This document shows, piece after piece, positions 34,892-46,779 of a stretch of 64,000 nucleotides of DNA (positions within the stretch are counted from its first letter, which is position 1; the number at the start of each line of letters is the position of its first letter). The notes under the pieces were generated by a model, which was not told where the DNA came from, did no database searches, and was given only the letters and a program-made list of their open reading frames with translations. A program made the position numbers and the translations under genes. Source of the stretch: Paulinella micropora (Eukaryota > Cercozoa > Imbricatea > Euglyphida); the NCBI GenBank assembly GCA_009731375.1, contig BJOX01000034.1:1006020-1070019 (forward strand), given 5' to 3'.

Positions 34892-35695
34892 TCACATCTT
34901 CTGGTTGTTCTGGCAATATATTTTCAAGGATGCCTTCATCGTCTTGTGCATCCGCTCAATTTTCCCATTTGCCATTGGGTTGTATGCCATAACGTAGTTC
35001 CATTGGAACCCAAAATGTGCACTGAGTTCGTTCGAGAGCCAGTTGATGAACGAACTCCCTCTGTCGGATATGATCTTCCTTGGAGCTCCAATCCTGCAGA
35101 AAACGTGGTCGATCAGAGCCTTAGCGGTCGTTTCCTTGGTCTCGTCCTTAGTGGGTACCGTGATCACGTAATTCGATGCCCTGTCCATGGCCGTAAGTAT
35201 GTACTTGAACCTCCCTTCGCCCGCCTCCGGTAAAGGGCCCACATAGTCGATGTGGATCGTCTCGAAAATGTCGCTCGTGACCTCGTACTGTCCGAGCAAA
35301 CCCTTGGTTGCGTCATATGGCGTCTTTGCTCTCTGGCACGGCGCGCAGCCGTTGATGAATCGTTCCACATCCTTACTCATACTTCCCCAGTAGAACTTCG
35401 TTGTCAGCGACCACTTCATCCTTTCCAATCCTGGATGACTCTGCACGGGACAGTTATGTGCCCCGATCATAATCGCATGCCGTAATGCCGGTGGTACCCA
35501 TACCGTCCACCTTTCCGGGTTTTCCTTGTGTCTGCCGTCCGTTCCCATATACCAGATCAGCCCATCCGAATACGTGTGCGTCTTCATCTGCCGCTTCACC
35601 GCCTCAGTACGCGTTTCCGTTGTCGGGTTCAACACGTGTTGAATCAGTGCCTTGAATTCCTTCGCCTCGCTCGTCAGACTCCGAAACTTGTCCAC
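34892..35695 (-). pseudogene. Ty3/gypsy-like integrase core, minus-strand element
   Basis: A complete HHCC zinc domain (HNCPVQSHPGLERMKW to GCAPCQRAK) is followed by a DDE catalytic core with IHIDYVGPLP, IISDRGSSF and NGKIERMHKTM. All three acidic residues are present. The copy is separated from RNase H and from its own C-terminal region by frame breaks, so the element as a whole is probably dead although this domain is intact. Confidence 0.8.
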
Positions 35696-36032
35696 CGAAG
35701 CAAACTTGATTGTGTATCCGTCTCCAAGTCCAAAGCCACCCGGCTGGGATGCGTCTTCTCCAACACCGTCACGTCCTCCTGTTCCGGCAACAATGGTTCC
35801 CCTTCTGCCTTAGGGCCGACCACTACATTGCCGACCATTGGCAACTGCCGCCATGGAAACCTTGGCGTTTCCATCTCCTCCGCCTCTCTTTCAGCGTGTA
35901 ACGCCGCATCCCACTCGTATTATTCGAGACTGTCCTTCGCGCATTGGTCCTCGTGCTTCTCACAGCACTCTCGTGGTGCCTGACTAGCCGCCTCATACAA
36001 CCTGAGGTCCCTCTCATGTTCCTGTTTTTCTC

Positions 36033-36695
36033 CTACCCCGACGTATGAAACTTGTACGCTGCCGACACCTCCTCCGCGTATATCATACCGTTCATCGGCT
36101 TCTGGTCTTCAAAATCCGGTTCCCGCTCGATCTGTTCCAGGTCCATGAATCCCCATACCGTCAAGACTGCCGCCGCCGTGGTGAACCTAAATCGCGTCAG
36201 GTTCATTCCTTTCCGCTTCTCCCCATCCCATATCGGTTTGACCGTGAACATCTCTGGCACCTGGTGTTGTCGTTGTTCCGCCCCCGTCTTTCCCCGTGAT
36301 CCCCCATCCTCTGCCGTGCCCCCAGATCGAGACTTGTGATCAGCCAAGAAGTTCTCCTTTCCCTTGATATACTCTATCTGGAAGTCGTATTCCGACAACT
36401 CCTGTTGCCACCGCGCCAACCGTCCCGTATGGTCCTGAGACATCAACCATCGCAAGTTGTTGTGATCCGTTCTCACTCTCGTTTCCTTTGCCCCCCATAG
36501 ATATTCCCGCAGCCGCTTGAAGCCCCAGACAATAGCCAATGCCTCCCGTTGTCTGGTGCAGTATTGCCTTTCCGCACTCGACATACGTCGACTAAGGAAC
36601 ATTACCGGTCGCAATCGCCCCCTTTCGTCCGCTTGCTGAAGCACCCCTCCTATTGCGTAGGCCGACGCGTCCGTATCCAGAATAAAGGGCCTCAA
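36033..36695 (-). pseudogene. RNase H domain, minus-strand Ty3-like element
   Basis: 220 codons with FILDTDASAYAIGGVL, RQREALAIVWGFKRLREYLWG and VRTDHNNLRWLM, the canonical Asp/Glu/Asp pattern of retroelement RNase H, then LARWQQELSEYDFQIEYIKGKENFLAD. It overlaps the RT frame by ~100 bases in another frame (36,592-36,695), marking a frameshift between RT and RNase H. Confidence 0.8.
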
Positions 36696-37422
36696 AGTCC
36701 GGCAGCCTTAGAACCGTGCCATCTTCCGTCAACGGATCTTTCAGAATCGTCTCCCGCAGATCCTTTATTGCTTCCAAGACATTCTCTCCCCACTCGTTCG
36801 GGTTCGCCCAATCCCCTTTGAATTCCTTTATGTGTTTCCATATGGGCTCCGCCCGGTTGGCGAAGTTTGGGATGAACTCCCCGTAATACTGTGCCAACGA
36901 CACGAACGAATGTAAATCGGATTTGTTTTGCGGTATTGGCATGTCCGCCAGTGCCTCTCGTTTCTTAGCCGCAATGGTGCATGTTCCGTTCTCAATATCG
37001 TATCCCAAATATTGAATCCGTTTCTGCATGAAGTGGCACTTCTTGGCGTTAAGCCGGAAACCGAACGCCTTAATCCCCCGCATGATGTCCCTGAGGTGTT
37101 CCATATGCTCTTCCACCGAGTTAGAGTATATAATGACATTATCCAAGTACGCAAAGGCATACGTTGACGTGTCACCATGTTTGAAGGCAAAGTCCTCGTC
37201 CCGAAACTTGCTTCCCAACATCTCGGTCATCGCCTTTTGGAAAATCTTTGGAGCCACCTTGAGCCCCATCGGCAAAACCTTCCGGACGTAAGTCATCATG
37301 CCCACCATAAACGCTGTGAGGTATCGACTTTCCTCCGCCAATGGGATTTGCCAGAACCCGCTTTTCAGATCCAGAGTGGAATATATTTTCGCCTTCCGCA
37401 ATATCCACCCCTCGTCGCACAT
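36592..37422 (-). pseudogene. Reverse transcriptase palm/thumb with YLDN active site
   Basis: 276 codons with motif A YSTLDLKSGFWQIPL, motif B LPMGLKVAPKIFQKAM and the catalytic box AYLDNVIIYS at about residues 91-100. The second catalytic Asp is replaced by Asn (codon AAT at 37,138-37,140, one G-to-A step from GAT). The thumb (LHSFVSLAQYYGEFIPNFA) is normal. With YLDN the polymerase should be inactive. The 5' part lies in another frame. Confidence 0.8.
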
Positions 37423-37795
37423 CCAGCACCGGTGTTTCGATCTTCTTTATGATCTGATTGATCTTCCAGTAGTTTATGCACATCCGTAATGTGCCATCTG
37501 GCTTCGGCGCCATCCGCACCGGCGAGGAGTATTCTGACAACCGCTCCTCTATCAGCCCCTTCTCCAACAATTCCGCCGTCATCTTCCTGGGAATTCTATC
37601 CTCGTGATAGCTGAGTCGAGAAGGTCGTCCTATTCCTGGTACCTCCTGTCCCATCTCCCTGTAGAACCTTGCCGTTTGGTGCTTGACCGAACCTCCCTCC
37701 ATCGGCCCAAACACTTCCATGTGTTGATCCATCATCGCCAAGACGTCCTCCTTAGACTTTTCACTTCCCTGCCACTGTTTTGCCTGTTCCCGCAA
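37172..37795 (-). pseudogene. Reverse transcriptase N-terminal part
   Basis: Includes QTARFYREMGQEVPGIGRPSR, RKMTAELLEKGLIEERLSEY and SSPVRMAPKPDGTLRMCINY, the fingers of a Ty3-type RT. The frame is lost at about 37,440 and RT continues in the neighbouring frame. One Tyr-Trp replaces the usual Asp-Tyr in the CINYWKIN stretch. Confidence 0.75.
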
Positions 37796-37920
37796 GGCCG
37801 CCCGAGCCTTATCCGTTTCCGCCTTGATTTGTTCGTCCGTCGCCTTGCCCGCTATGTCGTCTACCGTGGCCTCCTCGCCATCCTCCTCGAACCCTCCTCT
37901 AGACCGGTACAGGGTAGGCG

Positions 37921-38847
37921 TTAGCCTCTCCTGATCGCATATCTGGCCAACTGATCGATCATCATCGCGTATTGTATCGCATGTGTGCGATGATATACCC
38001 CCGAAATATGAGTAAACGCTTCATCTCGGATTGCGGCCAAATCCCGTGTAAGGAGTTCCTCCCGATATTTCCTTGCCGCTTTTCTCGAACCCAAACCACA
38101 CGCTATAACGAGCTTCTGCGTCCGACTCGGTATAGGTATTGGATCCTGAACCAAGAAATCCTCGATATCATACCACCACATTTCCGTTCGTCTACCCACC
38201 GGAAGCACTATCGTGAAATCCCCAAGGGAAATCCGATTCTTCAGCGCCTTCTTGATTCCTGCCACCGAGTCGACCATGATGGGATCGTCCCCCCACTTAT
38301 CCTTGAGGAACTCGATAATTCCCGTCTTCGCCTGACTCGGCTTTGCCACGTTACATACCACGTACTGTGCCATTGGCAACGTCCTGCCATCCATTTCTTT
38401 GTGTTGGTCCCCGAAATTACGGCCCTGTATCGGGAAACCGTCCGTAGCCAATCTCCGTTGTTCTCTCAAGTGTTCCAGCCGCATGTCGCACAATGCCACT
38501 ATTTGATTTGGCGTCCATTCGTCCTCCGATTCGCTCTCCTCATCCGTTGCCTTAGGGTCCCCCACCGCAAAAATCTCGCATGCTGCCTCGTCAGCCACTG
38601 CTTCTTCCGACATTACGACCTTTACGGCCGCAAAACTACCCGCCGTCCATTCCCCCTCATTGCCTTGAGAGTGGTCATCTGTCGACAAGTGCACCATCTT
38701 GTATACCGGTGCGTTTTCGTCCGCTCCATATCGCACCGTATACCCCGCACAGTCGATGGACGAGCGCATTCGTCTGAGCGCGTCCAAGCTCCATAACAAG
38801 CCCCCCGTGTATGCTGGTACCCCAAAACTTGTGAATATAGACCGCAC
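37921..38847 (-). pseudogene. Linker region between protease and RT
   Basis: 308 codons of globular-looking sequence with acidic inserts (ESESEDEWTPNQ). It lies between the protease-like region and RT in the pol order and overlaps the former in another frame. No domain recognised. Confidence 0.45.
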
Positions 38848-39517
38848 CGTCGGAGAGCCGAAAATTCAGCAACATCGTGCCCGTGATCGGTGTCGATCCT
38901 GACACTCCACTCACCCATCCCTGCGTGTTCTGCAGTGCCTGCCGATACCACTGCTGTCCCCCATACTTGTCCTGAAAACTCCTCCCCATGACACTGATCG
39001 CCGCCATCGTGTCATTGCCAATGACCTCATACCCGCCCAACTCGACAATTTCCACCTTCGTGTAGGCTAAAGGGAAATCAGCTCTTTTAATTGAATTAAC
39101 CATTCTCCTAGGACTCATTGAATCCGCGCGTCCCGCGATCTTTTTGTATGTCTGGAGGATAAGTCGGTTCCGCTCCCGTCCTTTCCCCTCATGCTCTCCA
39201 TTGAGTCCCATTTTCCCTTCCGACCCCTGGTCCTTAGCCTTATCTATGTTCTCTCTCCTCTGCTCCTCTATTTCCCGCCTCTCTCCCTTATCCTCCTTAC
39301 TCCCTATTCCCCCCTGAGCCCCCTTATCGCCCTTATCGTCTATAGCTCCGTTATCCTTATCCTCTGTTCTTCCTGGTTTTTCTCCCGTTCCATCCCCACG
39401 AGTCCGCTCCTCTGCCTTCTGCCGTTTGTCGTGTGCCCTGCCCTCTCTCTCCCTCTCTGCTGCTCTTATCCGTTCTATGGCCATCCCCCCTGGACGGGCT
39501 GCCGTACCCCGCTCCAT
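38675..39517 (-). pseudogene. Charged linker and aspartic-protease-like region
   Basis: 280 codons: a Lys/Glu/Gly-rich N-terminal linker, then VEIVELGGYEVIGNDTMAAISVM, which may be a retropepsin active site with DTMA in place of DTGA, then LLNFRLSDGAVYIHKFW. The gag-linker-protease-RT order fits Ty3/gypsy. The protease call rests on position and this one degenerate motif. Confidence 0.45.
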
Positions 39518-39842
39518 CTACCCGCCGGAGCAGCAGGCGTTCTTGCAGTCTTCGTTCCCCTATCAGCCATCAAATCCTGCCGCATACCCTTATGTTCCGT
39601 GTTGATATGTTCCCCACCTGTTTTGCCTCCCCCTATGATCACAACGTCATATGCATCTTTATCCTCACGCCGTCGCGGTCGCGCCTCTTCCTCCCTCGGT
39701 GTCCGTTCCTGTTCAAATATGCCATGTTTCCGTTCATGTTTTTGTTCCATTTCCTCCACTGATATTATCCTACCCGATGGCGTGGGTGTGCCCCCTCCCG
39801 CCGCTCCCTGTCGCTCCGGTAAACCCGCCGTCGCCCCTGAAA

Positions 39843-41438
39843 TCAATGCCTGTCGATCCGGGTGCACATATGGGAAACTGTTGCCTGTTCCTTTGCTCCC
39901 TTCACCCCCTTTTCCTCCCTTCCCTTCCACCATCTCTCTCTTTTCCTGTATCTCTGAGGCCATCCCCGGCCCTGTTGCCGCCGAACGTTGTGTGCCCCCT
40001 CGACCTCTTGCTCGATCACCGCCACGTCCTCCGCCACCACCGCCTCGTTGCCGTAGTCCTGCCGCTGACAAGTACGATCCTCGATCCTTCCGCTTCCATC
40101 CGTATTTCTGGATGTTCGCGGTGTTGAACCGTTGCAACTCGTCCAGTTCGTCCCTGTTAAACAGGTCTTCCAATCCCCCGAACTGCCACATGCCATGTCG
40201 AATTGCCTCTTCAATTCCCGTATAGCCGCGTTCTGCTCCTCCCGCGAGACTTTATTCATGTTGTCATGATACAGGGTGTCGTCATCGTGTATGCAGCATT
40301 CGCCCCGTAGACGTAAGAACCATATCCCAATTTGCCAATAACACGATTTGCGCCAATGGCTGTTTTCCTTCAATGCCCGTCGCTCATATTTCGGGACCGG
40401 TACATTGCTGAGTCGGTCGTCCGGGGGATATCTTGCCTCGCCCTGCTTCAGCTCCCGATTCCTTGCCGCATTCGTGTAAAAGGACGGATCCATCACGTCT
40501 GGTCCGGATCCTTTCTGCCTGAACCCTCCCGCTCCATGTGCCGCGTTTACCTCCGCCGGTCGAGCATATGGATGCGGTCGACGATCCTCCCTGTTAGACC
40601 CCAGCCTCGTCCTCCCTCCGCCGAAGTCCCCCGTGCTACGTTGTGGTCTGCCCCCGCCCTGCTGGCCCCTTGTATGACCGCCGCCCCTTGTACTACCGCC
40701 GCCCCCACCAGTCTGCCGTGCTCCTTGTTGCTGCCGCATTGGTGCCTTTGGCATCTTCGCCAGAATCGCTGGATCCATCAACAGCATCTTTATTGCGTTG
40801 ACGTCTTCGTGATCCATCGTCCAAGCCACCGGGTTGGTTTTGCCTTGCCACCCCTGCCATTTAGCCTTGTTTTCGTTGGGTAGCGTCGGCAGCCTCAAGC
40901 CCGCGGTCAGCATCTCCGTTACCACGTTCTTGGTCGCCTGTTCCCTCCATAAGCCATGCCCCAAGATTAGCGGGTACACCTTCCGTTCGTCATTGATTAG
41001 ACACGCGTCCATGACTGCTTGGAATAAGGCCGGTAGAGGCACGCGGGCCCTGACCTTATCCTGGATCACTCCCCGAACCGTTTCCAATTCCTCATCCGCA
41101 TCGGTGAGTGCCACAAACCCAAAGACCGTGCCGAAGACGTAATGGATCACATCCACGTACTGCCAGTGCGATCTTGCCGTATTGCCCTTGACTTCCTTGT
41201 CGAAGACTTCCTCCCACGTCGCCTGGTTCGACAACCCTGCGTTAGCCCCCGCAATTCCCAAAACGTCCGCAAAGACGAAACAAATGGATTCCAAATCGTT
41301 GCCACTCTGCGCCCCGCGCAGATGCTTCTTGAACTGTACCGCAAATTGCCGCATCATGTTCATATATCGCCTGTCGTCCCCTAGGCTTTGGTCGATTTGA
41401 TCGTACCCCTGCCTTGCCAGCTCCGTATTTGCCTTCAA
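39843..41438 (-). pseudogene. Gag-like protein, minus-strand element
   Basis: 531 codons. Residues 1-240 are helical and capsid-like, including the HWQYVDVIHYVFGTVFGFVAL block. Then comes a Gly/Arg/Gln-rich nucleic-acid-binding region (about 245-300) and a Cys/His-containing part (SCYWQIGIWFLRLRGECCIHDDD), after which the frame becomes charged and less protein-like. The likely role is the particle coat and RNA packaging. A related fragment with the same HWQYVDV block lies at 46,286-46,400. Confidence 0.6.
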
Positions 41439-41553
41439 TTCTTTTATTATCTTGTCCCTTTTTTCCCATCCTTGGACCGAACTCCTGGCCGTACTACTCG
41501 CCCAACCCGAGCGATTTTTCTCCCCATCCTCCGATCCCTCCTCCTTTGAATCC

Positions 41554-42533
41554 TCATCCGACTCCGTTCTTCTTCTTTTTCTTTTTCTTTTTCTTTTCCG
41601 GTGACGCCGCCTCCGGTTCCTCCATTAATTTCAGCCGAAGCCTAGTCCAGGCTACCCAACCATCCACACACCCCCTCACCAACGACAGGTGATACACCCA
41701 CATCCGCAGTTCCGTCACCGTCGCCTTGCGGACCGCGTCATCCATCAGAGCGGCCCCGTTCGCCGAGTTGTCCCAGAGCTTCTTGAGTGTCGCCCCCCGT
41801 TCCTTGATGTGTCCCATCGCGTCCATGCCGTCGTTGTACTGCTTGATGGCTTCTGTAAAGAAACCCGCTTCCTTCCTCACCTCGCCCGCCCATTGCGCGT
41901 TTGCCGTTTCCAACCATGACGCCAGTCATCAACCGGATTGAGCATCATGCGCTTGTTCCAATTGTGGAAAGCCGCAGTGACTTTGATGTCCTGCTGTCGG
42001 ATTGCCAAGATCAGTCGGTCAATAGCCGCCATCATTTCCGTCACCTTTCCTTCGGTTATGACCTCCCCCTCGTCCATTATAGGCCGTACCATATAAGCTG
42101 TCAACGCCTTCGACGAAATCTGATCCCTGTGGTGTCCCACCGCCACCGCCAAAGCCTCTGCCATTTTGGCCAACACTCCCGTCTTGATCCCTGGCGCCCA
42201 GTGTGGCTTGCCTGCTGGTAACTGCCATTCGTTCCACGCGTCGATGTCGTCCTTAATTCCCCCTTCATCGGGTCCGTCCGTCCAAATTTTGAGCGAGTTC
42301 CTGCTCAGCTGTGAGTAAATCTCGATTGCCGTCGGGCTCGCTTGCAACATCTGGAGGAAGTGGTCGGACATAATCGGAGGATTCCGCGCATACGTCATAG
42401 GAGCCGCCGGCGCCGCCCCCGCCTTGTCCTCCCCTTCGTCCACTCGCATAGGCGAGGGCCCCGCCTTCTTGAGTGGCGTAAACCTGATCGGTAGCACCGC
42501 TGGCGGTACTCCGCCTTGCGCCTCGTCCGCCAT
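41554..42533 (-). pseudogene. N-terminal gag region (two overlapping frames)
   Basis: The frame 42,533-41,877 (218 codons, ATG at 42,533) passes into 41,913-41,554 (119 codons, ending in poly-Lys). Together they read as an alpha-helical N-terminal gag domain upstream of the capsid-like ORF. The frame change is at about 41,880-41,910. A CTACGTTAG word lies just upstream of the ATG on the minus strand. Confidence 0.5.
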
Positions 42534-42703
42534 TCGTCGCCACTAACGTAGAAGGGAGAAATTGATAATAATAAACTCCAAACCCATATATACATGTCTT
42601 TCTCCCAATATGATCTCCGTTATCCTGTCCACATCCCTTGCCATATCCCCGCATTGCCCTCCTCTAGCCTTTCGAGTCCTCTCTCCCTCTTTCCTATGTA
42701 TCC

Positions 42704-42737
<34 letters not shown>

Positions 42738-42745
42738 ACACTCTT

Positions 42746-43379
42746 NNNNNNNNNNNNNNNNNNNNNNNNNNNNNNNNNNNNNNNNNNNNNNNNNNNNNNN
42801 NNNNNNNNNNNNNNNNNNNNNNNNNNNNNNNNNNNNNNNNNNNNNNNNNNNNNNNNNNNNNNNNNNNNNNNNNNNNNNNNNNNNNNNNNNNNNNNNNNNN
42901 NNNNNNNNNNNNNNNNNNNNNNNNNNNNNNNNNNNNNNNNNNNNNNNNNNNNNNNNNNNNNNNNNNNNNNNNNNNNNNNNNNNNNNNNNNNNNNNNNNNN
43001 NNNNNNNNNNNNNNNNNNNNNNNNNNNNNNNNNNNNNNNNNNNNNNNNNNNNNNNNNNNNNNNNNNNNNNNNNNNNNNNNNNNNNNNNNNNNNNNNNNNN
43101 NNNNNNNNNNNNNNNNNNNNNNNNNNNNNNNNNNNNNNNNNNNNNNNNNNNNNNNNNNNNNNNNNNNNNNNNNNNNNNNNNNNNNNNNNNNNNNNNNNNN
43201 NNNNNNNNNNNNNNNNNNNNNNNNNNNNNNNNNNNNNNNNNNNNNNNNNNNNNNNNNNNNNNNNNNNNNNNNNNNNNNNNNNNNNNNNNNNNNNNNNNNN
43301 NNNNNNNNNNNNNNNNNNNNNNNNNNNNNNNNNNNNNNNNNNNNNNNNNNNNNNNNNNNNNNNNNNNNNNNNNNNNNNN
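42746..43379. other. Assembly gap flanked by C homopolymers
   Basis: 634 N, with poly-C on both sides. The gap splits the 5' region of the minus-strand element. Confidence 1.
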
Positions 43380-43413
43380 CCCCCCCCCCCCCCCCCCCCC
43401 CTTTTCCCACTGA

Positions 43414-44650
43414 TTAGCTTCCGTTGCCCCTCCCGTTTGTCACATGCTGTTCCAGCACGTCTCTATCTAACTCTTCCATCCATTCCATCATCTCCTCCGC
43501 TATCTCTCGTTGGTCCCAAGACCCCCTGCTTCCTTCGCGGTTAGATCTCTCCTCCCTCTCTTCATCCGTTGTCTCCTCCTCCTCCTCCTTCGCTTCCTTC
43601 TCCCACTTCATTGCCAACTCCTGTATGTGGCTTATCTCCATCTTTGTGCCCAAGGCCGTTATCCATTCCTTCGTCTCCTCCGACTGCCACTCATTGCCCT
43701 CTATACTCCCCTGTCTGTTCCTTCGTCCATCTCATCCTCAACCGACTGACAAACTGTTTCCATTGTGCAGGATGTTCGTCATGCCATTTTGCCTCCCAAG
43801 CCTTGGCCTCTGCTACTGTGCCCGTAAGCGCAGTTTCCACCGACAGAATAATGTCCTGTATCGTGTCTCCCAGTCTCCTTTCCACTTCCCGAATTCGTGC
43901 ATACTGTCCCCGCGCCTCTTCTGATTCCTTGAAATGTTTCCAACAAGGCTCCCTCCTTCAACCATACCTATCTGTTTCCGTAAGTCCTCATATTCCTTGG
44001 TTGCCTCCGCCACTCTCTTGTATACGTCTTTTCCCACCCGTATTTCTCCCTCTGCCCACATTCCTTCCTCGCCTTCTTTCGTCTCTTCTTCCCATGCTTC
44101 CCTCCAAGGGTCAGACTATTGCTTTTCCTCGTTCCCTTGTTGTTCTCCCTTGCCCCTACCATCATTCTGCTCTTCTGAAGCCATAACAATGCCGTATACC
44201 TAACGTAGATATAATACCCTGTATCATCTAGCTCCTGTTCCTCTTATTCCCCCATCCCACACTCCTGCCAAGCCCCCCCCTCTACGCACGTAGTGCGAAA
44301 AAGAAAAATAAGGACTTGAAGGGCAATGATATGGCCGATATAGGCAGTAATCCATTCTTGGTAAAAAGCCCGCAAAACCCCTTGAAAAGGCTGCCATTTT
44401 TGCTTCCATCACCTTCAAGGTTACCACCCGTAAAAGGCGTGAATTTCCACTTGGAATTTTTGCGCCATGATGGCTTCCCAGATTTTGTCCTTTTTCTCCA
44501 TGTCTTTTGCGTCTTTTCCCAAACTTCTTCCACCATTTGTCTCCTCCTTAGTCCCCTTTTGGTTCCCGCCACCTTCCATCCCCCATAAGTGTTTGACTGT
44601 GGGCATAATCCATCCCATCCCAGCCATTCCTCCGACTTGCTTGCCACCAC
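43414..44650 (-). pseudogene. Decayed charged coiled-coil-like ORFs, 5' of minus-strand element
   Basis: Several overlapping minus-strand frames (43,653-43,414; 43,885-43,691; 44,061-43,813; 44,650-44,282) are rich in Glu, Lys, Arg and Trp, as in AEATKEYEDLRKQIG and AEAKAWEAKWHDEHP. They look like one frame-broken gene for a charged, coiled-coil-like protein. No family recognised. Confidence 0.35.
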
Positions 44651-44690
44651 CTTCTATCCTTGTTCCCCTTTGTTGCCCTTCTTCCATATA

Positions 44691-46285
44691 AGCCCAGCCA
44701 TTCGTCGTGCCATATCAATGCTTGTCCCCCCAAGCACCCAAATCCACTTTGTTGTCTTCCTTGTGTGACATGTCGTCACATGTCTGTGTCTCTTTGCCAC
44801 GTCATCCCCCTTTGTGTCTGTGAGTACCATCCACTTTGCCATGTCATTCCTATGTCTCCACTCCATCAACCATCATGAAAACATGCTACCATATTGCCAC
44901 AATCCGCAGCAAACATAAAACCAAGGTTTGCATAAAGGTTTCCATTTCATTAGTGAGTGGCGTGTCCTGTGTGTTATATTCCTTGTGACTTCTGAGCCCA
45001 GCAACCCCTTCTCATCGGTCAACAAGCCCGAAAACACACACTCAATCCATCGAACGTAATCTCCCAACATATATACATATAGATGCAACCATATTCCAAC
45101 ATAAATTCCGAGTTCTCATGTGAAAAACGACTTCCCGCCATGTGATGTGTATGAGTCAAACACAGCAACCCTTGTTCCCCCGAGAAACCACACGAGAACC
45201 AAAGACAATCCAAGAAATGCATGCCCCATGCATAGATCCATCCATAAACATCAAAAAACCATCAAAAACCATCAAGTTCCATCCCAATAAACCATGTCGC
45301 AAACTTCGAATCTGTGCCGATTTTCTCAAGTCATTAAAGATACAAAAATTTCCAAGTAACGAGAAAAATTTCCTACCCCGTAAACTGTGTTTTTATTAGC
45401 GACTCCACTGTTACCGAGACCAAATATTTAATAATTTTATAACTGCCTAACGATTTGTAGAATGAGGAATACCTAACGTAGAAGGACTCCGTACTCTCCA
45501 AGCCAAGTGTAAACCGACAGACCGGAACATAGAGTAATGCCATTATATACCGGATGGGCCGGCACACAGCTAAGGCGGCTCGGAAAAGCAAACGTCAAGA
45601 GTCGTTGGAGTCACAGTGGGCCGTACTGAATCAGTGCCACCGGGGAAAAGTTAAAAAACTTGAAAACTCTGACAGTGGCAACTTAGCGGCGTCACGTAAA
45701 ACGCTTGAAGTTCCCACTTATTGATATTCCTAGGTCCGACCACGCAATCGTGGCAACTTCACTGAGTCACCTACAGTATTTGAGAAGTTCGAGTCTCAGT
45801 TATTAGAGTATATATTAATGTTCATAGTCCGAGGCTAATTAAGCTTACTCTAAAAGTGTTTGCGTAAAAACACTATGTAAGTTAATTTCTCGGCTCGGAA
45901 CAGGCGGCTGACGGTGACCGACCGTGAACGTCAGGCTAGACGTTTAAGTAGTTAGTACGTCGTAACGACCCCGGCTGAAGTATGATTAGACCATGGCCAG
46001 GTATTAATATGTTACTACGTGACCGGTATATGATTACTTCATTTATTAAGTTTGTTTAATTTTTATTGTTTTATAGTGAAATTTTGTGTAATATATCAAT
46101 GTTTTTGTTGAAGAACACTTTAGGATTTATCATTACTTGAAGCCTAGATACTTGGCGGTGATCACTTAGCCGTTTTCTTTCCAAATAAGTTATGTATTAA
46201 TAGCACATAGAAAAGATATAGTATAATAGTGATATCCGCGTATTCATGTTGTTTGCATCTTTTCCCGAGTACAATATCCTCTAGC
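44691..46285. other. Non-coding stretch, possible LTR/leader of minus-strand element
   Basis: No convincing gene. The segment carries CTACGTTAGGTAT (minus strand) near 45,470, shared with about 44,198. It could hold the 5' LTR and leader, but no paired LTR was identified. Confidence 0.4.
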
Positions 46286-46400
46286 TCATGTTGACTGCTT
46301 CAGCTTCTTGCCACGAAGCACAAGAGCGTTCATCGTGTCAGTGTCCAACACATCCACGTACTGCCAATGATAGGGCCCACACCTCCAGCTACACACACAA
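46286..46400 (-). pseudogene. Gag fragment related to the minus-strand element
   Basis: The minus-strand reading includes YHWQYVDVLD...NALVLRGKKLKQ, matching the HWQYVDV block of the gag ORF at 39,843-41,438. At the DNA level CACATCCACGTACTGCCA is identical at about 46,349 and 41,147. It is too short to place in a full element. Confidence 0.45.
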
Positions 46401-46489
46401 GATGAAACTTGTGTTGGTTGTTGTGGTTTTGGTTGCAATTTGAGAAATTTGAGGTAAGGGGAGAGGAGCGAAAGAGCGAGCGAGTAAAA

Positions 46490-46614
46490 AAATAATAATA
46501 ACAAAAANNNNNNNNNNAAAAAAAAAAAAAAAAAAAATTAAAAAAAAAAAAAAAGAAAAGAAGAGAAAGAGAGAGGGACAGAGAGATAGCGATACACATA
46601 TATATATATATAAT

Positions 46615-46656
<42 letters not shown>

Positions 46657-46690
46657 GGAGAGAGAGAGAGAGAAAAGAGAGAGAGAAAGA
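46490..46690. repeat. A-rich, (TA)n and (GA)n low-complexity DNA with 10-N gap
   Basis: Poly-A with a 10-N gap at 46,508-46,517, then a short TA run and a GA run. Confidence 0.9.
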
Positions 46691-46779
46691 GCTACCCCAT
46701 TTTGCAGGCTGTACTAAGATCACCGGGATTATGTTCCACCCAATCCGCAGCCGACGTCACCGACTGAAAAATCTCGCCT

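Noticed and set aside
32429-45730. Shared 15-mer CACTTATTGATATTC at about 32,427 and 45,716 as evidence for an LTR pair
   Set aside because: Similarity does not extend beyond 15 bases, which is near chance expectation for a window of this size.
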